Positions 1-8,238 of a stretch of 41,075 nt of DNA are shown in pieces; positions within the stretch are counted from its first letter, which is position 1, and each line of letters begins with the position of its first letter. A model generated the notes under the pieces. It did not search any database, had not been told where the DNA came from, and saw nothing but the letters and a program-made list of their open reading frames with translations. Location: contig JASHPL010000117.1 of NCBI GenBank assembly GCA_030038125.1, forward strand, positions 1 to 41,075, written 5' to 3'. This stretch comes from Candidatus Sulfotelmatobacter sp. (GTDB lineage Bacteria; Acidobacteriota; Terriglobia; Terriglobales; Acidobacteriaceae). The position numbers were made by a program, and so were the translations under genes.

Positions 1-947
1 TCGCCGATGGCGAATCCGATGCCGGGGGCAGGCGGGCCTCCGAGAGCTTCGGAAAGGCCGTCATAGCGGCCTCCTCCGAGAATCGCGTTTTGCGCGCCCA
101 GCGCGCCGTGGGTGAATTCGAAAGCTGTGCGCGTGTAGTAGTCGAGGCCGCGGACGAGGCGGTCGTTGATGTGATAGGGAACGCCGACCGCTTTCAGAAT
201 CTGTTGCACGCTTTCAAAGTGCTCGCGGCAGGGCTCATCGAGAAACTGGCTGATGCGCGGCAGTTTTTCGATGATCGGCTGATCCTCGGGAACTTTACAG
301 TCGAACACACGCAACGGATTGTTCACTGCGCGCCGCTGGCAATCCACGCACATCTTGTCTTTGACTGGATCAAGCGCCTTGCGCAAAGCTTCGTTGAAGC
401 GAGCCCGGTCGTTGGGACATCCTACTGAATTCAGTTCGAGATTCCAGTCGGTGATGCCGAGCCGGTCGAGCAACGTGGCCAGCATTTCGAGAATCTCGGC
501 ATCGCGCGCGGGCAAATCGCTGCCTGCCGATGCCGGTCCGATCACCTCGGCGTCGATCTGATAAAACTGCCGATAACGTCCTTTCTGCGGACGCTCGCGG
601 CGAAACATCGGCCCGATGCAGAAAAGCTTGTTCAGCCCGCGATCCGACAACTTGTGCTCGATGTAGGCGCGCACGATGCCGGCGGTCGCCTCGGGGCGGA
701 GGGTGAGAGATTGTGCTTTCTCGCTCGCGGCGCGTCCCCGATCGTCCCACGTGAACATTTCTTTCGACACGATGTCTGTTTCTTCGCCCACTCCACGCGC
801 GAACAGTTCCGTCGCTTCGAAAATGGGCGTGCGGATTTCCTGGAAGTTGTAAGCGCGGAATACGTCGCGCGCGGTGGATTCGACAAAGTTCCACAGCGCC
901 GTATCCGGCGGCAAGAGATCTCGCGTTCCTCGGATGGCTTTGATCAT
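1..947 (-). CDS. hisS: Histidyl-tRNA synthetase (partial, C-terminal part off the left edge)
   Basis: Class II aminoacyl-tRNA synthetase that charges tRNA-His with histidine in the cytoplasm. The reverse strand reads from an ATG at 945-947 as MIKAIRGTRDLLPPDTA, the typical HisS N-terminus, and stays open to position 1, about 315 codons of the usual 420-430. Motif 2 is visible as the segment FCIGPMFRRERPQKGRYRQF, and the histidine-specific motif as LDYYTRTAFEF followed by a GGGRYDGL-type motif 3 region near the window edge. The anticodon-binding domain lies outside the window. It is followed upstream (to the right) by another minus-strand gene after a gap of 159 bases, so cotranscription is possible but not shown. 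Family assignment is secure; only the missing 3' end is unknown. Confidence 0.96.
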   Translation of the reverse strand, partial: MIKAIRGTRDLLPPDTALWNFVESTARDVFRAYNFQEIRTPIFEATELFARGVGEETDIVSKEMFTWDDRGRAASEKAQSLTLRPEATAGIVRAYIEHKLSDRGLNKLFCIGPMFRRERPQKGRYRQFYQIDAEVIGPASAGSDLPARDAEILEMLATLLDRLGITDWNLELNSVGCPNDRARFNEALRKALDPVKDKMCVDCQRRAVNNPLRVFDCKVPEDQPIIEKLPRISQFLDEPCREHFESVQQILKAVGVPYHINDRLVRGLDYYTRTAFEFTHGALGAQNAILGGGRYDGLSEALGGPPAPGIGFAIG

Positions 948-1106
948 GCTTCAGTCGTTCGTCGTTTGTCGTTGGCCCGAGCGCGATCCCGAGGGTTCTT
1001 CGCCCCCGTTCGATCCTCGCTGTGCGAAGCTCTCACTCCGCTCAGGATGACAATTCTGCAAAAAATGCTGACTCGGAGACCGGTACTCGATGCTCGATGC
1101 TCGCGA
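948..1106. repeat. Gap with a dispersed acidobacterial-type intergenic repeat copy
   Basis: This short gap between two minus-strand genes carries, at about 1025-1055, the phrase CTCACTCCGCTCAGGATGAC, which resembles copies near 12326, 33184 and (weakly) 36169. It also has a small direct repeat, TCGATGC twice, at about 1087-1100. No gene is seen in it. Confidence 0.4.
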
Positions 1107-1619
1107 CTACCGCTCCTTCAAATACTGCTCCTTATATCCGAGATAATTCCTGGCGTAGCGCAGGATCGTCTCATCTTCGCCTGCGGCAAGCTTGCGGCGG
1201 AACTTGCCGGGAGATCCCATCCACAGCGATCCCGGTTCGACGACTGTTTTCTCCGGGATCAGCGTGCCCGCGGCGACAATCGAGCCCGCGCCGATCCGCG
1301 CGCCATTCAAAATAATCGATCCCATACCGATGAGGCAGCGGTCTTCGACGATGCAGCCATGCAGAGTGACGGAATGACCGACGGTGACGTAGTCGCCGAT
1401 GTAGACGCCGAACTGCTGCTTCATACCGTGCAGGACGCTGTTGTCTTGTACGTTCGAATTGGAGCCGATGCGGATCTCATGCACATCGCCGCGAAGCACG
1501 GCGTTCATCCAAATCGACGCGTGCTCGGCGAGCACGACGTCGCCGATGATCTGCGCCGAGTCGTCGACGTAGCACGATGCCGGAATCGTCGGACGCACGC
1601 CTTTGAAGGATCGAATCAT
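1107..1619 (-). CDS. Gamma-class carbonic anhydrase-like hexapeptide-repeat protein
   Basis: A 170-residue left-handed beta-helix protein of the gamma-carbonic anhydrase/YrdA/PaaY family. Imperfect hexapeptide repeats (for example IIGDVV, SIWMNA, VYIGDY, SIILNG, SIVAAG) run from about residue 18 to 130, followed by a C-terminal helix ending KEQYLKER. The three zinc-ligand histidines of the family are all present as H64 (VLHG), H82 (VGH) and H87 (LHGC), so a metal site and trimer are expected. The ATG at 1617-1619 is chosen because the family starts with a short MIRSFKGxxP-like segment; the open frame extends 51 codons further upstream, but that stretch does not look like protein of this family. 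Whether it has true carbonic anhydrase activity cannot be told from sequence, since many relatives do not. Confidence 0.88.
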   Translation of the reverse strand: MIRSFKGVRPTIPASCYVDDSAQIIGDVVLAEHASIWMNAVLRGDVHEIRIGSNSNVQDNSVLHGMKQQFGVYIGDYVTVGHSVTLHGCIVEDRCLIGMGSIILNGARIGAGSIVAAGTLIPEKTVVEPGSLWMGSPGKFRRKLAAGEDETILRYARNYLGYKEQYLKER

Positions 1620-1977
1620 GCGCTTCGAGGAATCTTTGAAGATAACATGCCGGAGCCACGAGTCCCGAGTCGCGAGGTCCGAGTTTCGAGACAATTCGAG
1701 ATAGTTTTGATTTCGCCGGGTACCCGATATTCGCGAGTGACTGAGCAGTCCTTCCCACTTCGGAACCCACACCCAAAAAGATTCTTGAGATCACTGCAAC
1801 CGATCGGGGGCGATGCTATATAGAAAATCGGTCTCCTGATTTTCTGCGAAGAAGCTTTCCGGCCGCGTCTTCCTGAGAGCGTCCTCCGGCACTTTTCCGC
1901 AGGCTGTCCGTCGAGCGTCCGGTAACGCGCGTCGGTCGTCCCTCCGAGTGCGATCTCATCGTGCAGGAACGACACTC
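1620..1977. promoter_or_regulatory. Divergent intergenic region with extended -10 and hairpin
   Basis: A 358-base divergent region between the minus-strand hexapeptide gene and the plus-strand TonB receptor. On the plus strand there is an extended -10 like element TGC-TATATA at 1814-1822 with only a weak -35 (CTGCAA, 1794-1799). An 8-bp perfect inverted repeat, AGAAAATC and GATTTTCT separated by 8 bases, lies directly after it at 1822-1845 and could be an operator or an mRNA hairpin. No gene is convincing here. Confidence 0.35.
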
Positions 1978-4900
1978 ATGCCTTCGACACGCGCCTTCTT
2001 TGCTATTCTTCTAGCCGCAATTCTGTCACCCGGCATTTTCGCGGCACAGGATTCCGCCACCGGAAGTATTCGTGGAACGGTCGTCGATACCAGCGGCAGC
2101 CGCATTGCTCAAGCGTCGATCGTTCTGGTCAACACGGCCACGAGCGCGCGCTATTCGGTCACCAGCGATGGTGCTGGCCGCTTTGCGCTCGATTTATTGC
2201 CGCCCGGCGATTATTCGGCGCGAGCGGTGGCCTCAGGAATGTCGCCGCAAGTGACGCCTCCCTTGCACGTAGACGTGGGCGGAATCGCCGAGCTCAATTT
2301 CCATCTGAGTGTCGCCGGGGCGCAGGAAACGGTTACCGTCTCTGCCGAACCCTCAGCGGTGGAAACCAAGCCGGCTGCGGTTTCCACGCTGCTCGACGAA
2401 CGCGCGCTCGCCGAACTGCCGTTGAATGGACGACGGTTTTCCGACCTCATGCTGCTTTCTTCTGGCGTTACGCAAGATCCGCGCAGCCTGAACTCGTCCG
2501 CGAATGGCGATCTTGCGGTCGGCGGCATTCGCGGATTTCAGAACAGCTTTCTCGTCGACGGCGGCGACAACAATAACGCTTTTTATGCTCAGGCTCGCGG
2601 ACGCTATCGCGAACCTTATGGATTCTCGACCGAAGCGGTGCAGGAGTTTCGCGTTTCCACGAATTCCTATGGAGCAGAGTTAGGCCGCTCCGGAGGCGCC
2701 GTGGTCAACGTCGTGACCAAATCAGGCTCGAACCACATGCACGGCACCACGTTCTACTATTTCCGCGACAGTTCTCTGGGCGCTTCCGATCCGTTTCTTG
2801 CGTTCAAGCCACATAATCGCCAGCAACAGGTAGGCGCAACCATCGGCGGCCCGCTCAAGCCCAACAAGGCCTTCTTCTTCCTGGGATTCGATCAGCATCT
2901 ATTCCATGAACCGAATGTCGTCGAGTTCGTAAACGGTAGCTCGCAAGTTGTGCCTCAGCCCAGCACCGGTCCTTACACGCCAGGCGATTACGATTCGACC
3001 GACCGGCAGCTGGTTTTTGCGACTGCCGCGCAACTGACCTCGCTCGCAGGAGAATATCCGGCCGCGCAGATCGGCAACTCGGCGTTTGCCAAGCTGGATC
3101 TCAATCTCACGCCCAAAAATCAGCTTGCCCTGCGTGTAAACACCTCGCGCTATTGGGGAGCGAATAATGTGTTCCTCGATCCCGCGAGCCCCGTGACGTT
3201 CGATACGATCACGGACAACGGGGAAGAAACCGTCGCGACCGAAACCGGATCGCTTTCGCTCACTTCGAGCCTTTCGCCGCGCTGGATCAGCTATCTGCGC
3301 GCGCAGTTCTCCCGCGATCTGCAGCAGTCTTACAGCAACACCAGCGATGTCCTGGTGAAAATCGACAATCTGCTGGATGGCATGGGGCGCTCCGACCTTC
3401 TACCGCGCCAGACGCGCGAACACCGCCTGCATCTAGCGGAAACTCTCAGTTTCGAAGGCCATCGCAACTCGTGGAAATTTGGCGGAGACGGATTGCTGAC
3501 GTGGATTTATGACTTCTTCCCCAGCCAGCAGAGCGGAGAATATCTGTTTTATCCCATCAAAGTGGACCCATTTACGTTCCAGCCCATGGAAGACGGCCTG
3601 GATTTGTCGCCACTGCGCGCCTACGCGCATGAAATTCCCCACTACTATTTGCAGAATTTTGGCAGCGCGACCTCGCGTCCGAATACCAACGAATACGCCG
3701 CCTTCACGCAAGATACGATGCGCATTACGAATCGTCTCGCCCTGACGCTGGGCGTGCGCTGGGACCTGCAGACTTTCTCGACCGCGGGCCTGATCGCGAA
3801 TCCATTCTTTCCCCCCGCCGGGAAGGTTCCTTATCAACCATACAACTTCGCTCCCAGGGCTGGGCTCGCGTACTCGTTCGGCGCGAACCGCCCTCTGGTG
3901 GTGCGCCTTGGATACGGCATTTTTTACGTGCGAATTCCCCAGATCTACAACTCGGCGATTCAAACGGAAAATGGCGTAACCGATTCGCAAATCTTTCTCA
4001 ACAATACAAACTACTACGATCGGCTGGTCTTCCCCATCTATCCGAATCCGCTGGTGAGTTGCCCCATGATGTCATCGTCGTGCGAGCTGCCGGCAGGATT
4101 CAATCAGGGAGTGAGCAATGAAGTTTCGGCCTTTGCCCCCAATTTTGTGACGCCACGTGTGCAGCAGTCGAGCGTCACGCTGGAAAAAGAGGTGGCCGAC
4201 CGCACCACGCTTTCTGTCTCCGTGATGAACGTTCATGGCGAGCATCTGATTCGCGCGCTCGACGTGAATCTGCCACCACCCTTGGCCTCGACATATCCCA
4301 TCTTCGATTCCACTGGATCGGTTTTCGAGAATGGATACTACACCGTCGATTCCTTCGCGACCTGGCAATACACTCCCTCATTGACCTGTCCATGGCCGCC
4401 CTGCATCAATCCTCTGGGACGTCCGATCGCACAGCTCGGATCTATTGACGAATTCCAGAGCGCCGCGTCCAGCTACTACAACGGCGCAACGCTCTCCATC
4501 AATCGCCGCGTTTCGCACGGCGCCTATCTTCGCCTTTCGTACACGTATGCACGCGCTATCGATGACGGCCAGGACGCGCTCGTCGCCGGCCAGCCGGCTA
4601 CCGTGCAGAATTCCTACGATCCTGCTGCCGAACGCGGACCGAGCGTTACCGACCAGCGCCATCGCCTGGTGGTGGCGTTTTCCGCGGACCCGCATCCGTT
4701 TCATCGCGGACACGAATTTCTTGGCGATCTCTTCAATGAATGGAGAATCTCCTCGGTGGTGAACTATGGTAGCGGACGCCCGGTCAACGCCACCGTCGCC
4801 GGAGATCCCAACCAGGACGGCAACGACTTGAACGATCGTCTGCCGGGGTACAGCCGCAATGCCTTTACCGGTCCCGATTACGCCACCGCTGATGTGCGCC

Positions 4901-5160
4901 TTACTCGCCGACTGCGGCTTTCCGAAAACTACAAGCTGAATTTCTCGGCCGAGGCTTTCAATCTATTCAATCGCGACAACCAGCGAGTTGCCATCACTTT
5001 CAATGGCCTGGTGGTCAATGCCAGTACATTTGTACAAAACTCGGTCACGACCGGAGTGGCGACCTATCCCGGCTACTACGAGCTACCCAATAACTTCATG
5101 AAGCCGAATGCGGCTTACGCTCCTCGGCAGGTGCAATTGGCTCTGAAGCTAGTCTTCTGA
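1978..5160 (+). CDS. Oar-like TonB-dependent outer-membrane receptor with carboxypeptidase-regulatory-like domain
   Basis: A 1060-residue outer-membrane protein. The chosen ATG at 1978 has AGGA nine bases upstream and begins a clear signal peptide (MPSTRAFFAILLAAILSPGIFA). Residues about 28-115 form an Ig-like carboxypeptidase-regulatory domain (GSIRGTVVDTSGSRI, then GRFALDLLPPGDYSARA). A plug-like region follows (LPLNGRRFSDLMLLSSGV, then GGIRGFQNSFLVDGGDNNN), then a long beta-barrel rich in alternating aromatic/polar strands (for example RVQQSSVTLEKEV, SYYNGATLSINRRV), ending QLALKLVF with a terminal aromatic residue as expected for BAM-inserted barrels. This architecture is typical of the expanded Acidobacteria TonB-receptor family, presumed to import oligosaccharides or other large nutrients. 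The substrate cannot be deduced; neighbours give no hint. Confidence 0.93.
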   Translation: MPSTRAFFAILLAAILSPGIFAAQDSATGSIRGTVVDTSGSRIAQASIVLVNTATSARYSVTSDGAGRFALDLLPPGDYSARAVASGMSPQVTPPLHVDVGGIAELNFHLSVAGAQETVTVSAEPSAVETKPAAVSTLLDERALAELPLNGRRFSDLMLLSSGVTQDPRSLNSSANGDLAVGGIRGFQNSFLVDGGDNNNAFYAQARGRYREPYGFSTEAVQEFRVSTNSYGAELGRSGGAVVNVVTKSGSNHMHGTTFYYFRDSSLGASDPFLAFKPHNRQQQVGATIGGPLKPNKAFFFLGFDQHLFHEPNVVEFVNGSSQVVPQPSTGPYTPGDYDSTDRQLVFATAAQLTSLAGEYPAAQIGNSAFAKLDLNLTPKNQLALRVNTSRYWGANNVFLDPASPVTFDTITDNGEETVATETGSLSLTSSLSPRWISYLRAQFSRDLQQSYSNTSDVLVKIDNLLDGMGRSDLLPRQTREHRLHLAETLSFEGHRNSWKFGGDGLLTWIYDFFPSQQSGEYLFYPIKVDPFTFQPMEDGLDLSPLRAYAHEIPHYYLQNFGSATSRPNTNEYAAFTQDTMRITNRLALTLGVRWDLQTFSTAGLIANPFFPPAGKVPYQPYNFAPRAGLAYSFGANRPLVVRLGYGIFYVRIPQIYNSAIQTENGVTDSQIFLNNTNYYDRLVFPIYPNPLVSCPMMSSSCELPAGFNQGVSNEVSAFAPNFVTPRVQQSSVTLEKEVADRTTLSVSVMNVHGEHLIRALDVNLPPPLASTYPIFDSTGSVFENGYYTVDSFATWQYTPSLTCPWPPCINPLGRPIAQLGSIDEFQSAASSYYNGATLSINRRVSHGAYLRLSYTYARAIDDGQDALVAGQPATVQNSYDPAAERGPSVTDQRHRLVVAFSADPHPFHRGHEFLGDLFNEWRISSVVNYGSGRPVNATVAGDPNQDGNDLNDRLPGYSRNAFTGPDYATADVRLTRRLRLSENYKLNFSAEAFNLFNRDNQRVAITFNGLVVNASTFVQNSVTTGVATYPGYYELPNNFMKPNAAYAPRQVQLALKLVF

Positions 5161-5259
5161 AATGGCGGTTGCCCCAGTTCCGGCTGATTTCGCCAGAAAT
5201 GGGATTTTCTACAGAGCACAGCTGAAAAGTCGGTTTTTCGGTGGTAAGGGATCACCACG

Positions 5260-5265
5260 TATAAT
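5260..5265 (+). promoter_or_regulatory. Perfect -10 box before the membrane glycosyltransferase pair
   Basis: TATAAT matches the sigma-70 -10 consensus exactly. The -35 region at 17-18 bases (TTCGGT/TTTCGG, about 5236-5242) is weak. A start site near 5272 would leave almost no leader before the TTG at 5278, or about 60 bases before the ATG at 5332. Confidence 0.45.
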
Positions 5266-5277
5266 GCTGCCAAAACC

Positions 5278-5709
5278 TTGTCTGATTCGCACACAACTGA
5301 AACTTCGTCGGGCCAACATTCTTTGCGGGCAATGATCGGCACTTTAATACTGGTCGTTTGCTGTTTGTTGTCGACTGAGCGCCTCATTATCCACGCGCCA
5401 AGGCCCGGTCGTTTAAGAACTCCCGATCTGATCACACTGCGCTCCGATCAGCGATTTGCCCAATTAAAGGCTGTCTTGCCCACGACCGGCGTCTTGGGAT
5501 ATGTTGAAGCCCCCGGAACTGTCAATGCCGCCCATTACTATCTGGCGCAGTACGCGCTTGCCCCGCTCGTCGTCGACTATTCCCCGCAACATGCCTTGGT
5601 AGTGGGAAACTTTTTCGCGGATTCGCCGCCGGATCTCTCCCCGAATCTGCTACTGATCAAGGATTTCGGCGACGGAGTGCTCCTATTGGCCAACAAGGAC
5701 GTCCGCTGA
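5278..5709 (+). CDS. Small membrane-anchored protein of unknown function
   Basis: A 143-residue protein if translated from the TTG at 5278, or 125 residues from the in-frame ATG at 5332; neither has a strong ribosome-binding site. One hydrophobic segment (MIGTLILVVCCLL, residues 19-31) is followed by a soluble domain containing LPTTGVLGYV and AAHYYLAQYALAPLVVDY, which reads like the extracytoplasmic part found beside GT-C-type membrane proteins. The stop codon TGA at 5707-5709 is immediately followed by the ATG of the next gene, so the two are almost certainly translated together. I do not recognise a named family. A partner or accessory role for the membrane transferase-like protein downstream is inferred only from this tight coupling. 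Confidence 0.75.
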   Translation: MSDSHTTETSSGQHSLRAMIGTLILVVCCLLSTERLIIHAPRPGRLRTPDLITLRSDQRFAQLKAVLPTTGVLGYVEAPGTVNAAHYYLAQYALAPLVVDYSPQHALVVGNFFADSPPDLSPNLLLIKDFGDGVLLLANKDVR

Positions 5710-7155
5710 ATGGCCGTAGCCCTGGCTGCTTTTCTGTGCTTCGCCTCCGGTTTTGCGCTGGTCTCGTTATTTTCGTCCGGCACGGTTCCAGATGCGTCCG
5801 CGGTTCTCTTCAATCTGACTTTGTCGGCTGGCTTCGGGCTTGGAATTTTCTCTCTCGCTTTCTTCCTGGCTCGCATATTTGCGATCTCGAACATAATTGC
5901 CGTCGATGCAGCAGTGCTGGTATGTCTAATCGCGGCGTTGCTGTTGGCTCGAAATGCCAGCGCCTCGACAAACCTTCTAATGTTTTCGCCTGGCGCCGAC
6001 GAACAGTGGCCGCGGTGGCTTCGGCGTATTCTAGTTGCCGCAACCTCCCTCGCACTCTGCGGCGCTCTGTACGCGGCGATTATGCAAGCACTGGCTCATC
6101 CCCAAGGAGGCGGGTGGGACGCCTTCGCCATTTGGAATCTTCATGCTCGATTCCTGTTTCTTGCCGGCTCACATTGGCGCGATGGTTTCAGTTCCCTGAT
6201 TCCCTGGTCCCATCCTGACTATCCATTGCTTGTTCCTGCAGCGATCGCAAACTTTTGGACATTTATTGGCCACGACGACCCTCATGTTCCGGCGGCAGTG
6301 GGATTGCTACTGACCTTCGCAGCCGTCGGACTCCTGTTTTCAAGTTTGTCGATGCTTCGCGGACGAGTTGCCGCCATGCTCGCTTCTCTAACCCTCCTGG
6401 CTACGCCATTTTTCATCGAGCAGGGTACGTGGCAGTATGCCGACATTCCGCTGGCTTTTTTTTTCCTGGCGACGATTGCGCTGCTGGCTGTCTCCGATGA
6501 GCAATCTCTCGCGCGTGGATCGTCGAGTTCCGGATTTCTGGCTTTGGCGGGGATTACGGCCGGTTTCGCTGGCTGGACCAAGAACGAAGGCGTGCTTTTC
6601 GTCTGCGGAATCATTCTCGCACGACAGATCGTTTTCCTGCGCGCGGGTCGTAAACGAAGCGAGATCAACCCGTCGTTTCACCGTCACAGCAGTGCATTCC
6701 TGCTCGGATGCGCTCCGGTGATCCTTCTGATCATTTACTGCAAGCACCGGCTCGCACCGCCGGGCGACTTATTCACGAGTCCGGCGTCAATGCTGCATAG
6801 ATTGCTCGAACCATTTCGGTTTGAGATCGTCGTCAAAGCCTTCCTACGCAGATTTTTCAGCTTCGGCGGTTGGCTGGGAATTCCAGGAACCGTGCTTCTG
6901 CTTGCTTTCTATTTCATTGTCGGTCGTGGACAGCGGCGCGGCCTTCCGGCAGGTCACCGCGCGTCGATTCTTGCGTTGTTTCTGACGTTCATCGGCTATT
7001 TTTGCGTCTATCTGATCACGCCTTACGACCTGTTTTGGCATCTCCGCTTCTCACTCGACCGGTTGTTTCTGCAGCTGTGGCCGAGCACGGTTTTTCTGTT
7101 CTTCCTGCTGATCACGCCGCAAAAACTCCCTTTGTCCTCCAATGTCTCAAGATGA
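5710..7155 (+). CDS. Multi-pass membrane protein, GT-C/PMT-like glycosyltransferase
   Basis: A 481-residue integral membrane protein with roughly ten or more hydrophobic segments throughout. After the first helices comes a loop, QGGGWDAFAIWNLHARF, then SLIPWSHPDYPLLVPAAIANFW, which matches the kind of periplasmic loop with acidic and aromatic residues seen in bacterial GT-C proteins related to dolichyl-phosphate-mannose mannosyltransferases (the GT39/RgtA-D type). These use polyprenyl-phosphate sugars to glycosylate lipids or polymers on the outer face of the inner membrane. The ATG abuts the stop codon of the preceding small membrane protein, indicating translational coupling. Acceptor and sugar are unknown. 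Family is inferred from topology and loop motifs, not from a database match. Confidence 0.75.
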   Translation: MAVALAAFLCFASGFALVSLFSSGTVPDASAVLFNLTLSAGFGLGIFSLAFFLARIFAISNIIAVDAAVLVCLIAALLLARNASASTNLLMFSPGADEQWPRWLRRILVAATSLALCGALYAAIMQALAHPQGGGWDAFAIWNLHARFLFLAGSHWRDGFSSLIPWSHPDYPLLVPAAIANFWTFIGHDDPHVPAAVGLLLTFAAVGLLFSSLSMLRGRVAAMLASLTLLATPFFIEQGTWQYADIPLAFFFLATIALLAVSDEQSLARGSSSSGFLALAGITAGFAGWTKNEGVLFVCGIILARQIVFLRAGRKRSEINPSFHRHSSAFLLGCAPVILLIIYCKHRLAPPGDLFTSPASMLHRLLEPFRFEIVVKAFLRRFFSFGGWLGIPGTVLLLAFYFIVGRGQRRGLPAGHRASILALFLTFIGYFCVYLITPYDLFWHLRFSLDRLFLQLWPSTVFLFFLLITPQKLPLSSNVSR

Positions 7156-7205
7156 AGTTTGTTGCACAGTGGCGTGCACTGGCGCAGAAATCTAGATGGT
7201 CCCTC

Positions 7206-7236
7206 TTGACTTAGGAGGAAAACCTTGAAATAACAA
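7206..7236 (+). promoter_or_regulatory. Candidate promoter ahead of bS21
   Basis: TTGACT at 7206-7211 is followed at 17-19 bases by an AT-rich AATAAC/TAACAA hexamer (7229-7236). The spacer contains TAGGAGG, which looks like a Shine-Dalgarno sequence but is followed only by a two-codon frame TTG-AAA-TAA (7225-7233). If the promoter reading is right, the start site near 7241 lies just before a short hairpin, GTCC-TACC-GGAC at 7241-7252. Confidence 0.4.
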
Positions 7237-7272
7237 TGGGGTCCTACCGGACGAGTCTGGGGGTGTGCAAGC

Positions 7273-7470
7273 TTGGCAGAAGTTCGGCTGCAAGAGGGCG
7301 AGTCCCTCGAGAACGCTCTACGCCGCTTCAAGCGCAAGGTACAGCAGGAAGACATCATTAAAGAAGTGAAGCGTCATTCCTTCTATCTGAAGCCTGGCGA
7401 GAAGAAACGAGTAAAGGCTGCGCTGGCTCGCAAGCGAGCCCGCAAGAAAACACGCAAAGAACAGGAATAG
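7273..7470 (+). CDS. rpsU: Small ribosomal subunit protein bS21
   Basis: A 65-residue, strongly basic protein with the bS21 signature: a short beta/loop start (MAEVRLQEGESLENALRRFKR), then KVQQEDIIKEVKRHSFYLKPGEKKR and a Lys/Arg-rich tail (ARKRARKKTRKEQE). bS21 sits on the 30S platform near the anti-Shine-Dalgarno sequence and assists initiation. The start is a TTG at 7273; a G-rich GGGGG (7259-7263) about 9 bases upstream serves as ribosome-binding site, and no ATG lies in frame before it. A terminator-like hairpin follows within ten bases. Length and sequence are normal for the family; the non-ATG start is the one oddity. Confidence 0.95.
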   Translation: MAEVRLQEGESLENALRRFKRKVQQEDIIKEVKRHSFYLKPGEKKRVKAALARKRARKKTRKEQE

Positions 7471-7478
7471 TGCAGTAA

Positions 7479-7505
7479 AGGGCCGCTCCCTCCCGGGGCG
7501 GCTCT
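7479..7505 (+). terminator. Terminator-like hairpin after rpsU
   Basis: An 11-bp stem pairs AGGGCCGCTCC with GGGGCGGCTCT (two G-U pairs) across a CTCCC loop, nine bases after the rpsU stop. The T-tract is poor, so termination would be weak or assisted. Confidence 0.55.
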
Positions 7506-7734
7506 GCTCAATCTGGACCCCCAACCAACTTGAGCTGCAGCAGGGATTGTTCATACTCATAGATCCTCTAGCATTAAGACAATCTGTACCCACGTTTGTT
7601 CTGTGGCGTGGCGGGCCGAGTCCATGGGGCAGTATCCGAGGGGGAGAAGCAAAAAAACCTGGTTTTCTCCGTACCACCGCAGTTTCTTTCCTCGCGAGTG
7701 GGCGCGTGGAAACGGGCGAAGGGAGCCATCCTCA

Positions 7735-8049
7735 ATGGAGTTTCAGGACAAGGTACTCAAGTGTATCGACTGCGGGGGTGAGTTTATTTTCACCGCCGGG
7801 GAACAGCTTTTCTTTCATGATAAGCAGTTCAAGAACGAACCCAAACGTTGTAAAGCATGTAAAGCCAAACGGGTCTCGGTGCTCAATGTGCCTGCGCCGG
7901 GGCAGACCTACCGTTTCACCAAGGTTGAGACGCAGGCGACCTGCTCAGGATGCGGCAAGCAAACCACCGTGCCTTTCCGGCCCACGCAGGGCCGTCCTGT
8001 TTTTTGCCGGGAATGTTTTCAGGCGCGTAGGACCGCAGCCACTGCCTGA
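7735..8049 (+). CDS. Double zinc-ribbon protein (zf-trcl plus CxxC-x17-CxxC)
   Basis: A 104-residue protein made of two zinc ribbons. The first (residues 5-46) has C10-x2-C13 and C39-x2-C42 around FTAGEQLFFHDKQFKNEPKR, which matches the probable zinc-ribbon family called zf-trcl. The second (residues 70-94) has C70-x2-C73, exactly 17 residues, then C91-x2-C94, matching the small CxxC-x17-CxxC domain. All eight metal ligands are present. The ATG at 7735 follows GAAGGGAG about ten bases upstream. Such proteins are small, probably cytoplasmic, and of unknown function, perhaps nucleic-acid binding. The position between rpsU and a tRNA-modifying enzyme suggests, but does not prove, a translation-related role. 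Confidence 0.85.
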   Translation: MEFQDKVLKCIDCGGEFIFTAGEQLFFHDKQFKNEPKRCKACKAKRVSVLNVPAPGQTYRFTKVETQATCSGCGKQTTVPFRPTQGRPVFCRECFQARRTAATA

Positions 8050-8083
8050 AGTCGTGGCGCCGACAATTCAGTTCGCCTAAGCA

Positions 8084-8102
8084 CGCGGGGAAAACCCTCG
8101 CG
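8084..8102 (+). terminator. GC-rich hairpin after the zinc-ribbon gene
   Basis: CGCGGGG pairs with CCC(T)CGCG around an AAAA loop (7 bp, one bulged T), 35 bases after the stop codon. It lacks a T-tract, so its role as a terminator is uncertain. Confidence 0.35.
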
Positions 8103-8238
8103 CCGGTGGTTGGAAACTCCGTCTCCGCAGTATTGGTGTCCAGAGTGAACTCGCTGGAGCTACGTCTCTCACGGGCGAGAACGCCTTCGTTTCTCGCTCA
8201 GGGCAGGTCCGCGTCACACCTGCGCTACTATAGAAGTC

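Noticed and set aside
654-1823. A 389-codon plus-strand open frame
   Set aside because: It lies opposite hisS and the gamma-carbonic-anhydrase-like gene, which have clear family motifs; the frame is a shadow of their codon bias.
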